Origin: Haematobia irritans
Lineage: Eukaryota; Arthropoda; Insecta; Diptera; Muscidae
NCBI RefSeq assembly: GCF_050003625.1
Contig: NW_027445841.1
Coordinates: 434,001 to 498,000 of the forward strand
Reading direction: 5' to 3'
Length of the DNA stretch: 64,000 nt
In this document: piece by piece, positions 9,960 to 23,136 of the stretch
Position numbering within the stretch: position 1 is the first letter of the stretch
Layout: each line of letters opens with the position of its first letter
The notes under the pieces: generated by a model
The model's database searches: none
The model's input: the letters and a program-made list of their open reading frames with translations, nothing else
What the model was told of the DNA's origin: nothing
Made by a program: the position numbers and the translations under genes

Positions 9960-12345
9960 TCCTAGAGCGAAAAGGACGATAATTCGTGACCACCCTCAAA
10001 AAATTCAAAAATCCACCCAAAACCTAAAAAAATTGAAATTTTTATATGAAAAACTTCTTTTGGCCATATCTCCTTAAATATGCGTCCTAGAGCGAAAAGG
10101 ACGATAATTCGTGACCACCCTCAAAAAATTGACAAATCCACTCAAAACCTAAAAAAATTGAAATTTTTATATGAAAAACTTTTTTTGGCCATATCTCCTT
10201 AAATATGCGTCCTAGAGCGAAAAGGACGATAATTCGTGACCACCCTGAAAAAATTTAAAAATCCACCCAAAACCTAAAAAAATTTTAATTTTTATATGAA
10301 AAACTTCTTTTGGCCATATCTCCTTAAATATGCGTCCTAGAGCGAAAAGGACGATAATTCGTGACCACCCTCAAAAAATTTAAAAATCCACCCAAAACCT
10401 AAAAAAATTTTAATTTTTATATGAAAAACTTCTTTTGGCCATATCTCCTTAAATATGCGTCCTAGAGCGAAAAGGATGATAATTCGTGACCACCCTCAAA
10501 AAATTGAAAAATCCACCCAAAACCTTAAAAAATTGAAATTTTTATATGAAAAACTTCTTTTGGCCATATCTCCTTAAATATGCGTCCTAGAGCGAAAAGG
10601 ACGATAATTCGTGACCACCCTCAAAAAATTGAAAAATCCACCCAAAACCTAAAAAAATTGAAATTTTTATATGAAAAACTTCTTTTGGCCATATCTCCTT
10701 AAATATGCGTCCTAGAGCGAAAAGGACGATAATTCGTGACCACCCTCAAAAAATTGAAAAATCCACCCAAAACCTAAAAAAATTGAAATTTTTATATGAA
10801 AAACTTCTTTTGGCCATATCTCCTAAACTAAGCCTCCTAGAGCGAAAAGGACGATAATTCCTGACCACCCTCAAAAAATTGAAAAATCCACCCAAAACCT
10901 AAAAAAATTGAAATTTTTATATGAAAAAATTCTTTTGGCCATATCTCCTTAAATATGCGTCCTAGAGCCAAAAGGACGATAATTCGTGACCACCCTCAAA
11001 AAATTGAAAAATCCACCCAAAACCTAAAAAAATTGAAATTTTTATATGAAAAACTTCTTTTGGCCATATCTCCTAAACTAAGCGTCCTAGAGCGAAAAGG
11101 ACGATAATTCGTGACCACCCTCAAAAAATAGAAAAATCCACCCAAAACCTAAAAAAATTGAAATTTTTATATGAAAAACTTCTTTTGTCCATATCTCCTA
11201 AACTAAGCGTCCTAGAGCGAAAAGGACGATAATTCGTGACCACCCTCAAAAAATTTAAAAATCCACCCAAAACCTAAAAAAATTTTAATTTTTATATGAA
11301 AAACTTCTTTTGCCCATATCTCCTTAAATATGCGTCCTAGAGCGAAAAGGACGATAATTCGTGACCACCCTCAAAAAATTGAAAAATCCACCCAAAACCT
11401 AAAAAAATTGAAATTTTTATATGAAAAACTTCTTTTGGCCATATCTCCTTAAATATGCGTCCTAGAGCGAAAAGGACGATAATTCGTGACCACCCTCAAA
11501 AAATTGAAAAATCCACCCAAAACCTTAAAAAATTGAAATTTTTATATGAAAAACTTCTTTTGGCCATATCTCCTTAAATATGCGTCCTAGAGCGAAAAGG
11601 ACGATAATTCGTGACCACCCTCAAAAAATTTAAAAATCCACCCAAAACCTAAAAAATTTTAATTTTTATATGAAAAACTTCTTTTGGCCATATCTCCTTA
11701 AATATGCGTCCTACAGCGAAAAGGACGATAATTCGTGACCACCCTCAAAAAATTGAAAAATCCACCCAAATCCTAAAAAAATTGAAATTTTTATATGAAA
11801 AACTTCTTTTGGCCATATCTCCTAAACTAAGCGTCCTAGAGCGAAAAGGACGATAATTCGTGACCACCCTCAAAAATTTGAAAAATCCACCCAAAACCTA
11901 AAAAAATTGAAATTTTTATATGAAAAACTTCTTTTGGCCATATCTCCTAAACTAAGCGTCCTAGAGCGAAAAGGGCAATTATTCGTGACCACCCTCAAAA
12001 AATTGAAGAATCCACCCAAAACCTAAAAAAATTTAAATTTTTATATGAAAAACTTCTTTTGGCCATATCGCCTAAACTAAGCCTCCTAAGCGAAAAGGAC
12101 GATATTTCGTGAGCACCCTCAAAAAATTGAAAAATCCACCAAAAACCTTAAAAAATTGAAATTTTTATATGAAAAACTTCTTTTGGCCATATCTCCTTAA
12201 ATATGCGTCCTAGAACGAAAAGGACGATAATTCGTGACCACCCTCAAAAAATTGAAAAATCCACCCAAACTAAAAAAAATGAAATTTGTATATGAAAAAC
12301 TTCTTTTGGCCATATCTCCTAAACTAAGCGTCCTAGAGCGAAAAG
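9960..12345 (+). repeat. 2.4-kb block, shortened copy of 5970-9605
   Basis: This block carries the same ordered private marks (10474, 10856, 10921, 11186, 11311, 11713, 11973, 12063). Relative to the longer copy it lacks two monomers after the ttttgtccat mark and nine monomers between ttttgcccat and cctacagcg, and it keeps one extra attt monomer near 10250. All differences are close to multiples of 125 bp, as expected from unequal exchange between monomers. In the extra-monomer detail it matches unit 2 (4088-4431, 343 bp between marks) better than unit 3 (218 bp). Confidence 0.85.
11973..12112 (+). repeat. Most diverged monomer stretch, second copy
   Basis: Exact counterpart of 9231-9370 at an offset of 2,742 bp, with the same gggcaattattcg, ttgaagaatcc, cgcc and 3-bp deletion. 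Confidence 0.85.
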
Positions 12346-15300
12346 GACGCTAATTCGTGACCACCATCAAAAATTTGAAAAATCCGCCCAAAACCTAAAA
12401 AAATTGATATTTTTATATGAAAAACTTCTTTTGGCCATATCTCCTTAAATATGCGTCCTAGAGCGAAAAGGACGATAATTCGTGACCACCCTCAAAAAAT
12501 TGAAAAATCCACCCAAAACCTAAAAAAATTGAAATTTTTATATGAAAAACTTCTTTTGGCCATATCTCCTAAACTAAGCCTCCTAGAGCGAAAAGGACGA
12601 TAATTCGTGACCACCCTCAAAAAATTGAAAAATCCACCCAAACTAAAAAAATTGAAATTTTTATATGAAAAACTTCTTTTGGCCATATCTCCTAAACTAA
12701 GCGTCTCAGAGCGAAAAGGACGATAATTCGTGACCACCCTCAAAAAATTCAAAAATCCACCCAAAACCTAAAAAAATTGAAATTTTTATATGAAAAACTT
12801 CTTTTGGCCATATCTCCTTAAATATGCGTCCTAGAGCGAAAAGGACGATAATTCGTGACCACCCTCAAAAAATTGAAAAATCCACCCAAAACCTAAAAAA
12901 ATTGAAATTTTTATATGAAAAACTTCTTTTGGCCATATCTCCTTAAATATGCGTCCTAGAGCGAAAAGGACGATAATTCGTGACCACCCTCAAAAAATTT
13001 AAAAATCCACCCAAAACCTAAAAAAATTTTAATTTTTATATGAAAAACTTCTTTTGGCCATATCTCCTAAACTAAGCGTCCTAGAGCGAAAAGGACGATA
13101 ATTCGTGACCACCATCAAAAATTGAAAAATCCACCCAAATCCTAAAAAAATTGAAATTTTTATATGAAAAACTTCTTTTGGCCATATCTCCTAAACTAAG
13201 CGTCCTAGAGCGAAAAGGACGATAATTCGTGACCACCATCAAAAATTGAAAAATCCACCCAAATCCTAAAAAAATTGAAATTTTTATATGAAAAACTTCT
13301 TTTGGCCATATCTCCTAAACTAAGCGTCCTAGAGCGAAAAGGACGATAATTCGTGACCACCCTCAAAAATTTGAAAAATCCACCCAAAACCTAAAAAAAA
13401 TTGAAATTTTTATATGAAAAACTTCTTTTGGCCATATCTCCTTAAATATGCGTCCTAGAGCGAAAAGGACGATAATTCGTGACCACCCTCAAAAATTTGA
13501 AAAATCCACCCAAAACCTAAAAAAATTTTAATTTTTATATGAAAAACTTCTTTTGGCCATATCTCCTAAACTAAGCGTCCTAGAGCCCATATCTCCTTAA
13601 ATTTGAAAAATCCACCCAAAACCTAAAAAAATTGATAGTTTTATATGAAAAACTTCTTTTGGCCATATCTCCTTAAATATGCGTCCTAGAGCGAAAAGGA
13701 CGATAATTCGTGACCACCCTCAAAAAGTTGAAAAATCCACCCAAAACCTAAAAAAATTGAAATTTTTATATGAAAAACTTCTTTTGGCCATATCTCCTTA
13801 AATATGCGTCCTAGAGCGAAAATGACGATAATTCGTGACCACCCTCAAAAAATTCAAAAATCCTCCCAAAACCTAAAAAAATTGAAAGTTTTATATGAAA
13901 AACTTCTTTTGGCCATATCTCCTTAAATATGCGTCCTAGAGCGAAAAGGACGATAATTCGTGACCACCCTCAAAAAATTCAAAAATCCACCCAAAACCTA
14001 AAAAAATTGAAATTTTTATATGAAAAACTTCTTTTGGCCATATCTCCTTAAATATGCGTCCTAGAGCGAAAAGGACGATAATTCGTGACCACCCTCAAAA
14101 ATTTGAAAAATCCACCCAAAACCTAAAAAAATTGAAATTTTTATAGGAAAAACTTCTTTTGGCCATTTCTCCTTAAATATGCGTCCTAGAGCGAAAAGGA
14201 CGATAATTCGTGACCACCCTCAAAAAATTGAAAAATCCACCCAAAACCTAAAAAAATTGAAATTTTTATATGAAAAACTTCTTTTGGCCATATCTCCTTA
14301 AATATGCGTCCTAGAGCGAAAAGGACGATAATTCGTGACCACCCTCAAAAAATTTAAAAATCCACCCAAAACCTAAAAAAATTTTAATTTTTATATGAAA
14401 AACTTCTTTTGGCCATATCTCCTTAAATATGCGTCCTAGAGCGAAAAGGACGATAATTCGTGACCACCCTCAAAAAATTGAAAAATCCACCCAAAACCTA
14501 AAAAAATTTTAATTTTTATATGAAAAACTTCTTTTGGCCATATCTCCTTAAATATGCGTCATAGAGCGAAAAGGACGATAATTCGTGACCACCCTCAAAA
14601 AATTTAAAAATCCACCCAAAACCTAAAAAAATTTTAATTTTTATATGAAAAACTTCTTTTGGCCATATCTCCTAAACTAAGCCTCCTAGAGCGAAAAGGA
14701 CGATAATTCGTGACCACCCTCAAAAAATTGAAAAATCCACCCAAAACCTAAAAAAATTGAAATTTTTATATGAAAAACTTCTTTTGGCCATATCTCCTAA
14801 ACTAAGCGTCCTAGAGCGAAAAGGACGATAATTCGTGACCACCATCAAAAATTGAAAAAACAACCCAAATCCTAAAAAAATTGAAATTTTTATATGAAAA
14901 ACTTCTTTTGGCCATATCTCCTAAACTAAGCGTCCTAGAGCGAAAAGGACGATAATTCGTGACCACCCTCAAAAATTTGAAAAATCCACCCAAAACCTAA
15001 AAAAATTGAAATTTTTATATGAAAAACTTCTTTTGGCCATATCTCCTTAAATATTCGTCCTAGAGCGAAAAGGACGATAATTCGTGACCACCATCAAAAA
15101 TTTGAAAAATCCACCCAAAACCTAAAAAAATTGATAGTTTTATATGAAAAACTTCTTTTGGCCATATCTCCTTAAATATTCGTCCTAGAGCGAAAAGGAC
15201 GATAATTCGTGACCACCATCAAAAATTGAAAAATCCACCCAAATCCTAAAAAAATTGAAATTTTTATATGAAAAACTTCTTTTGGCCATATCTCCTAAAC
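12346..15300 (+). repeat. Mixed satellite block
   Basis: No long internal duplication was found by eye. It begins with a monomer bearing ggacgctaattcg and ttgatat, a pair of marks seen again only near 45737. Two ccacca/aaatcc monomers stand next to each other at about 13110 and 13235, a local tandem duplication. Other private marks are a scrambled junction (13586-13603), gcgaaaatgacg (about 13820), tcctcccaaaacc (about 13860) and ttgaaaaaacaaccc (about 14855). The stretch at 14811-15367 has two related ccacca monomers flanking a ttgatag monomer, the same order as in units 1-3. Confidence 0.75.
13483..13713 (+). repeat. Scrambled pair of monomers, 231 bp instead of 250
   Basis: At 13586|13587 tagagc is followed not by gaaaagg but by ccatatctcc, a jump back of about 29 bp within the monomer. 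About 14 bp later, near 13601, ccttaaat runs into ttgaaaaatcc, a jump forward into the next monomer's head. The net loss is 19 bp. Two closely spaced jumps in opposite directions fit template switching better than a single deletion. I saw no other copy in the window. Confidence 0.85.
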
Positions 15301-18300
15301 TAAGCGTCCTAGAGCGAAAAGGACGATAATTCGTGACCACCCTCAAAAAATTCAAAAATCCACCCAAAACCTAAAAAAATTTTAATTTTTATATGAAAAG
15401 CTTCTTTTGGCCATATCTCCTTAAATATGCGTCCTAGAGCGAAAAGGACGATAATTCGTGACCACCCTCAAAAAATTGAAAAATCCACCCAAAACCTAAA
15501 AAAATTGAAATTTTTATATGAAAAACTTCTTTTGGCCATATCTCCTTAAATATGCGTCCTAGAGCGAAAAGGACGATAATTCGTGACCACCCTCAAAAAA
15601 TTTAAAAATCCACCCAAAACCTAAAAAAATTTTAATTTTTATATGAAAAACTTCTTTTGGCCATATCTCCTTAAATATGCGTCCTAGAGCGAAAAGGACG
15701 ATAATTCGTGACCACCCTCAAAAAATTGAAAAATCCACCCAAAACCTAAAAAAATTTTAATTTTTATATGAAAAACTTCTTTTGGCCATATCTCCTTAAA
15801 TATGCGTCCTAGAGCGAAAAGGACGATAATTCGTGACCACCCTCAAAAAATTTAAAAATCCACCCAAAACCTAAAAAAATTTTAATTTTTATATGAAAAA
15901 CTTCTTTTGGCCATATCTCCTAAACTAAGCCTCCTAGAGCGAAAAGGACGATAATTCGTGACCACCCTCAAAAAATTGAAAAATCCACCCAAAACCTAAA
16001 AAAATTGAAATTTTTATATGAAAAACTTCTTTTGGCCATATCTCCTAAACTAAGCGTCCTAGAGCGAAAAGGACGATAATTCGTGACCACCCTCAAAAAA
16101 TTCAAAAATCCACCCAAAACCTAAAAAAATTTTAATTTTTATATGAAAAACTTCTTTTGGCCATATCTCCTTAAATATGCGTCCTAGAGCGAAAAGGACG
16201 ATAATTCGTGACCACCCTCAAAAAATTCAAAAATCCACCCAAAACCTAAAAAAATTGAAATTTTTATATGAAAAACTTCTTTTGGCCATATCTCCTAAAC
16301 TAAGCGTCCTAGAGCGAAAAGGACGATAATTCGTGACCACCCTCAAAAAATTCAAAAATCCACCCAAAACCTAAAAAAATTGAAATTTTTATATGAAAAA
16401 CTTCTTTTGGCCATATCTCCTTAAAAATGCGTCCTAGAGCGAAAAGGACGATAATTCGTGACCACCCTCAAAAAATTGAAAAATCCACCCAAAACCTAAA
16501 AAAATTGAAATTTTTATATGAAAAACTTCTTTTGGCCATATCTCCTTAAAAATGCGTCCTAGAGCGAAAAGGACGATAATTCGTGACCACCCTCAAAAAA
16601 TTTAAAAATCCACCCAAAACCTAAAAAAATTGAAATTTTTATATGAAAAACTTCTTTTGGCCATATCTCCTAACCTAAGCGTCCTAGAGCGAAAAGGACG
16701 ATAATTCGTGACCACCCTCAAAAAATTCAAAAATCCACCCAAAACCTAAAAAAATTGAAATTTTTATATGAAAAACTTCTTTTGGCCATATCTCCTTAAA
16801 TATGCGTCCTAGAGCGAAAAGGACAATAATTCGTGACCACCCTCAAAAATTTGAAAAATCCACCCAAAACCTAAAAAAATTGAAATTTTTATATGAAAAA
16901 CTTCTTTTGGCCATATCTCCTTAAATATGCGTCCTAGAGCGAAAAGGACGATAATTCGTGACCACCCTCAAAAAATTGAAAAATCCACCCAAAACCTAAA
17001 AAAATTGAAATTTTTATATGAAAAACTTCTTTTGGCCATATCTCCTAAACTAAGCGTCCTAGAGCGAAAAGGACGATAATTCGTGACCACCCTCAAAAAA
17101 TTCAAAAATCCACCCAAAACCTAAAAAAATTGAAATTTTTATATGAAAAACTTCTTTTGGCCATATCTCCTAAACTAAGCGTCCTAGAGCGAAAAGGACG
17201 ATAATTCGTGACCACCCTCAAAAAATTCAAAAATCCACCCAAAACCTAAAAAAATTGAAATTTTTATATGAAAAACTTCTTTTGGCCATATCTCCTTAAA
17301 AATGCGTCCTAGAGCGAAAAGGACGATAATTCGTGACCACCCTCAAAAAATTGAAAAATCCACCCAAAACCTAAAAAAATTGAAATTTTTATATGAAAAA
17401 CTTCTTTTGGCCATATCTCCTTAAAAATGCGTCCTAGAGCGAAAAGGACGATAATTCGTGACCACCCTCAAAAAATTTAAAAATCCACCCAAAACCTAAA
17501 AAAATTGAAATTTTTATATGAAAAACTTCTTTTGGCCATATCTCCTAACCTAAGCGTCCTAGAGCGAAAAGGACGATAATTCGTGACCACCCTCAAAAAA
17601 TTCAAAAATCCACCCAAAACCTAAAAAAATTGAAATTTTTATATGAAAAACTTCTTTTGGCCATATCTCCTAAACTAAGCGTCCTAGAGCGAAAAGGACG
17701 ATAATTCGTGACCACCCTCAAAAAATTCAAAAATCCACCCAAAACCTAAAAAAATTGAAATTTTTATATGAAAAACTTCTTTTGGCCATATCTCCTTAAA
17801 AATGCGTCCTAGAGCGAAAAGGACGATAATTCGTGACCACCCTCAAAAAATTGAAAAATCCACCCAAAACCTAAAAAAATTGAAATTTTTATATGAAAAA
17901 CTTCTTTTGGCCATATCTCCTTAAAAATGCGTCCTAGAGCGAAAAGGACGATAATTCGTGACCACCCTCAAAAAATTTAAAAATCCACCCAAAACCTAAA
18001 AAAATTGAAATTTTTATATGAAAAACTTCTTTTGGCCATATCTCCTAACCTAAGCGTCCTAGAGCGAAAAGGACGATAATTCGTGACCACCCTCAAAAAA
18101 TTCAAAAATCCACCCAAAACCTAAAAAAATTGAAATTTTTATATGAAAAACTTCTTTTGGCCATATCTCCTTAAATATGCGTCCTAGAGCGAAAAGGACA
18201 ATAATTCGTGACCACCCTCAAAAATTTGAAAAATCCACCCAAAACCTAAAAAAATTGAAATTTTTATATGAAAAACTTCTTTTGGCCATATCTCCTTAAA

Positions 18301-19058
18301 TATGCGTCCTAGAGCGAAAAGGACGATAATTCGTGACCACCCTCAAAAAATTGAAAAATCCACCCAAAACCTAAAAAAATTGAAATTTTTATATGAAAAA
18401 CTTCTTTTGGCCATATCTCCTAAACTAAGCGTCCTAGAGCGAAAAGGACGATAATTCGTGACCACCCTCAAAAAATTCAAAAATCCACCCAAAACCTAAA
18501 AAAATTTTAATTTTTATATGAAAAGCTTCTTTTGGCCATATCTCCTTAAATATGCGTCCTAGAGCGAAAAGGACGATAATTCGTGACCACCCTCAAAAAA
18601 TTGAAAAATCCACCCAAAACCTAAAAAAATTGAAATTTTTATATGAAAAACTTCTTTTGGCCATATCTCCTTAAATATGCGTCCTAGAGCGAAAAGGACG
18701 ATAATTCGTGACCACCCTCAAAAAATTTAAAAATCCACCCAAAACCTAAAAAAATTTTAATTTTTATATGAAAAACTTCTTTTGGCCATATCTCCTTAAA
18801 TATGCGTCCTAGAGCGAAAAGGACGATAATTCGTGACCACCCTCAAAAAATTTAAAAATCCACCCAAAACCTAAAAAAATTTTAATTTTTATATGAAAAA
18901 CTTCTTTTGGCCATATCTCCTAAACTAAGCCTCCTAGAGCGAAAAGGACGATAATTCGTGACCACCCTCAAAAAATTGAAAAATCCACCCAAAACCTAAA
19001 AAAATTGAAATTTTTATATGAAAAACTTCTTTTGGCCATATCTCCTAAACTAAGCGTC
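15300..19058 (+). repeat. Satellite block framed by a 3,125-bp repeat
   Basis: The private mark atatgaaaagcttc occurs at 15391 and again at 18516, exactly 25 monomers apart, and is followed by a similar run of attg and attt monomers ending in a ctaaactaagcctcc tail. The second copy lacks one monomer. Between them lies the four-monomer repeat at 16.2-18.4 kb. Confidence 0.8.
16172..18421 (+). repeat. Four-monomer (500-bp) higher-order repeat
   Basis: The unit order is: attc with ctaaactaagcg tail; attc with ccttaaaaatgcg tail; attg with ccttaaaaatgcg tail; attt with ctaacctaagcg tail. The diagnostic ccttaaaaatgcg pair is at 16421/16546, 17296/17421 and 17796/17921, and ctaacctaagcg is at 16671, 17546 and 18046, giving steps of 875 and 500 bp. 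After copies 1 and 3 the same three monomers follow, including one marked ggacaataattcg (16821 and 18196). Inferred history: duplication of a seven-monomer (875-bp) segment, then an extra four-monomer gain. Confidence 0.85.
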
Positions 19059-19338
19059 CTAGAGCGAAAAGGACGATAATTCGTGACCACCATCAAAAAT
19101 TGAAAAATCCACCCAAATCCTAAAAAAATTGAAATTTTTATATGAAAAACTTCTTTTGGCCATATCTCCTAAACTAAGCGTCCTAGAGCGAAAAGGACGA
19201 TAATTCGTGACCACCCTCGAAAATTTGAAAAATCCACCCAAAACCTAAAAAAATTGAAATTTTTATATGAAAAACTTCTTTTGGCCATATCTCCTTAAAT
19301 ATGCGTCCTAGAGCGAAAAGGACGATAATTCGTGACCA

Positions 19339-19387
19339 CCATCAAAAATTTGAAAAATCCACCCAAAACCTAAAAAAATTGAAAAAA
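19339..19387 (+). repeat. 49-bp runt monomer (copy 1)
   Basis: ccatc to ccatc is only 49 bp: aaaaaaattgaaa joins aaaccatc, losing 76 bp from the middle and tail of a monomer. The breakpoint lies in A-runs. Confidence 0.9.
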
Positions 19388-20382
19388 CCATCAAAAAATT
19401 GAAAAATCCACCCAAAACCTTAAAAAATTGAAATTTTTATATGAAAAACTTCTTTTGGCCATATCTCCTAAACTAAGCGTCCTAGAGCGAAAAGGACGAT
19501 AATTCGTGACCACCCTCAAAAATTTGAAAAATCCACCAAAAAATAAAAAAATTGAAATTTTTATATGAAAAACTTCTTTTGGCCATATCTCCTTAAATAT
19601 GCGTCCTAGAGCGAAAAGGACGATAATTCGTGAACACCCTCAAAAAATTCAAAAATCCACACAAAACCTAAAAAAACTGAAATTTTTATATGAAAAACTT
19701 CTTTTGGCCATATCTCCTAAACTAAGCGTCCTAGAGCGAAAAGGACGATAATTCGTGACCACCCTCAAAAAATTCAAAAATCCACCCAAAACCTAAAAAA
19801 ATTTTAATTTTTATATGAAAAACTTCTTTTGGCCATATCTCCTTAAATATGCGTCCTAGAGCGAAAAGGACGATAATTCGTGACCACCCTCAAAAAATTG
19901 AAAAATCCACCCAAAACCTAAAAAAATTGAAATTTTTATATGAAAAACTTCTTTTGGCCATATCTCCTTAAATATGCGTCCTAGAGCGAAAAGGACGATA
20001 ATTCGTGACCACCCTCAAAAAATTTAAAAATCCGCCCAAAACCTAAAAAAATTTTAATTTTTATATGAAAAACTTCTTTTGGCCATATCTCCTAAACTAA
20101 GCCTCCTAGAGCGAAAAGGACGATAATTCGTGACCACCCTCACAAAATTGAAAAATCCACCCAAAACCTAAAAAAATTGAAATTTTTATATGAAAAACTT
20201 CTTTTGGCCATATCTCCTAAACTAAGCGTCCTAGAGCGAAAAGGACGATAATTCGTGACCACCATCAAAAATTGAAAAATCCACCCAAATCCTAAAAAAA
20301 TTGAAATTTTTATATGAAAAACTTCTTTTGGCCATATCTCCTTAAATATGCGTCCTAGAGCGAAAAGGACGATAATTCGTGA

Positions 20383-20461
20383 CCACCCTCAAAAAATTTA
20401 AAAATCCACCCAAAACCTAAAAAAATTGAAATTTTTATACGAAAAGGACGATAATTCGTGA
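20383..20461 (+). repeat. 79-bp runt monomer (copy 1)
   Basis: tttttata joins cgaaaaggacg, deleting 46 bp (monomer positions 58-103), including the conserved ggccatatctcc and the first hairpin arm. Confidence 0.9.
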
Positions 20462-21210
20462 CCACCCTCAAAAAATTCAAAAATCCACCCAAAACCTAAA
20501 AAAATTGAAATTTTTATATGAAAAACTTCTTTTGGCCATATCTCCTTAAATATGCGTCCTAGAGCGAAAAGGACGATAATTCGTGACCACCCTCAAAAAA
20601 TTTAAAAATCCACCCAAACCTAAAAAAATTTTAATTTTTATATGAAAAACTTCTTTTGGCCATATCTCCTTAAATATGCGTCCTAGAGCGAAAAGGACGA
20701 TAATTCGTGACCACCCTCAAAAAATTTAAAAATCCACCCAAAACCTAAAAAAATTTTAATTTTTATATGAAAAACTTCTTTTGGCCATATCTCCTTAAAT
20801 ATGCGTCCTAGAGCGAAAAGGACGATAATTCGTGACCACCCTCAAAAAATTTAAAAATCCACCCAAAACCTAAAAAAATTTTAATTTTTATATGAAAAAC
20901 TTCTTTTGGCCATATCTCCTAAACTAAGCCTCCTAGAGCGAAAAGGACGATAATTCGTGACCACCCTCAAAAAATTGAAAAATCCACCCAAAACCTAAAA
21001 AAATTGAAATTTTTATATGAAAAACTTCTTTTGGCCATATCTCCTAAACTAAGCGTCCTAGAGCGAAAAGGACGATAATTCGTGACCACCCACAAAAAAT
21101 TCAAAAATCCACCCAAAACCTAAAAAAATTGAAATTTTTATATGAAAAACTTCTTTTGGCCATATCTCCTTAAATATGCGTCCTAGAGCGAAAAGGACGA
21201 TAATTCGTGA

Positions 21211-21289
21211 CCACCCTCAAAAAATTTAAAAATCCACCCAAAACCTAAAAAAATTGAAATTTTTATACGAAAAGGACGATAATTCGTGA
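21211..21289 (+). repeat. 79-bp runt monomer (copy 2)
   Basis: Same tttttata|cgaaaagg junction, 828 bp after copy 1 (six full monomers, one of them 1 bp short, plus the runt). Confidence 0.9.
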
Positions 21290-21915
21290 CCACCATCAAA
21301 AATTGAAAAATCCACCCAAAACCTTAAAAAATTGAAATTTTTATATGAAAAACTTCTTTTGGCCATATCTCCTTAAATATGCGTCCTAGAGCGAAAAGGA
21401 CGATAATTCGTGACCACCCTCAAAAAATTTAAAAATCCACCCAAAACCTAAAAAAATTTTAATTTTTATATGAAAAACTTCTTTTGGCCATATCTCCTTA
21501 AATATGCGTCCTAGAGCGAAAAGGACGATAATTCGTGACCACCCTCAAAAAATTTAAAAATCCACCCAAAACCTAAAAAAATTTTAATTTTTATATGAAA
21601 AACTTCTTTTGGCCATATCTCCTAAACTAAGCCTCCTAGAGCGAAAAGGACGATAATTCGTGACCACCATCAAAAATTGAAAAATCCACCCAAATCCTAA
21701 AAAAATTGAAATTTTTATATGAAAAACTTCTTTTGGCCATATCTCCTAAACTAAGCGTCCTAGAGCGAAAAGGACGATAATTCGTGACCACCCTCGAAAA
21801 TTTGAAAAATCCACCCAAAACCTAAAAAAATTGAAATTTTTATATGAAAAACTTCTTTTGGCCATATCTCCTTAAATATGCGTCCTAGAGCGAAAAGGAC
21901 GATAATTCGTGACCA

Positions 21916-21964
21916 CCATCAAAAATTTGAAAAATCCACCCAAAACCTAAAAAAATTGAAAAAA
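21916..21964 (+). repeat. 49-bp runt monomer (copy 2)
   Basis: Same junction as 19339-19387 at offset 2,577 bp, with a private aaaagtccaccc just after it. Confidence 0.9.
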
Positions 21965-22711
21965 CCATCAAAAAATTGAAAAGTCCACCCAAAACCTTAA
22001 AAAATTGAAATTTTTATATGAAAAACTTCTTTTGGCCATATCTCCTAAACTAAGCGTCCTAGAGCGAAAAGGACGATAATTCGTGACCACCCTCAAAAAT
22101 TTGAAAAATCCACCCAAAACCTAAAAAAATTGAAATTTTTATATGAAAAACTTCTTTTGGCCATATCTCCTTAAATATGCGTCCTAGAGCGAAAAGGACG
22201 ATAATTCGTGACCACCCTCAAAAAATTCAAAAATCCACACAAAACCTAAAAAAATTGAAATTTTTATATGAAAAACTTCTTTTGGCCATATCTCCTAAAC
22301 TAAGCGTCCTAGAGCGAAAAGGACGATAATTCGTGACCACCCTCAAAAAATTCAAAAATCCACCCAAAACCTAAAAAAATTTTAATTTTTATATGAAAAA
22401 CTTCTTTTGGCCATATCTCCTTAAATATGCGTCCTAGAGCGAAAAGGACGATAATTCGTGACCACCCTCAAAAAATTGAAAAATCCACCCAAAACCTAAA
22501 AAAATTGAAATTTTTATATGAAAAACTTCTTTTGGCCATATCTCCTAAACTAAGCGTCCTAGAGCGAAAAGGACGATAATTCGTGACCACCCACAAAAAA
22601 TTCAAAAATCCACCCAAAACCTAAAAAAATTGAAATTTTTATATGAAAAACTTCTTTTGGCCATATCTCCTTAAATATGCGTCCTAGAGCGAAAAGGACG
22701 ATAATTCGTGA

Positions 22712-22790
22712 CCACCTCCAAAAAATTTAAAAATCCACACAAAACCTAAAAAAATTGAAATTTTTATACGAAAAGGACGATAATTCGTGA
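22712..22790 (+). repeat. 79-bp runt monomer (copy 3)
   Basis: Same junction. The head reads ccacctccaa, and the middle shares the acacaaaacc mark with copy 4. Confidence 0.9.
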
Positions 22791-23136
22791 CCACCCTCAA
22801 AAAATTGAAAAATCCACCCAAAACCTAAAAAAATTGAAATTTTTATATGAAAAACTTCTTTTGGCCATATCTCCTTAAATATGCGTCCTAGAGCGAAAAG
22901 GACGATAATTCGTGACCACCATCAAAAATTGAAAAATCCACCCAAATCCTAAAAAAATTTTAATTTTTATATGAAAAACTTCTTTTGGCCATATCTCCTT
23001 AAATATGCGTCCTAGAGCGAAAAGGACGATAATTCGTGACCACCCTCAAAAATTTGAAAAATCCACCCAAAACCTAAAAAAATTGAAATTTTTATATGAA
23101 AAACTTCTTTTGGCCATATCTCCTAAACTAAGCGTC

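Larger units (their letters stand above)
19059..21635 (+). repeat. 2,577-bp satellite unit with runt monomers, copy 1
   Basis: The unit starts at a ccacca/aaatcc monomer followed by a rare cctcgaaaatttg monomer, then a 49-bp runt (19339-19387) and an acacaaaacc-marked monomer. It contains 79-bp runts at 20383-20461 and 21211-21289. The start and the 49-bp runt recur at +2,577 (21636) and +7,452 (26511). Confidence 0.8.
21636..23136 (+). repeat. Second copy of the runt-bearing unit (shortened)
   Basis: It repeats the start of the previous unit at offset 2,577, with the same cctcgaaaatttg monomer and 49-bp runt (21916-21964). It then shows the cccacaaaaaattc mark (22593) and a 79-bp runt (22712-22790) with a variant head (ccacctcc). 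It ends in ordinary monomers leading to the ccacca monomer at 23137. Confidence 0.8.
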
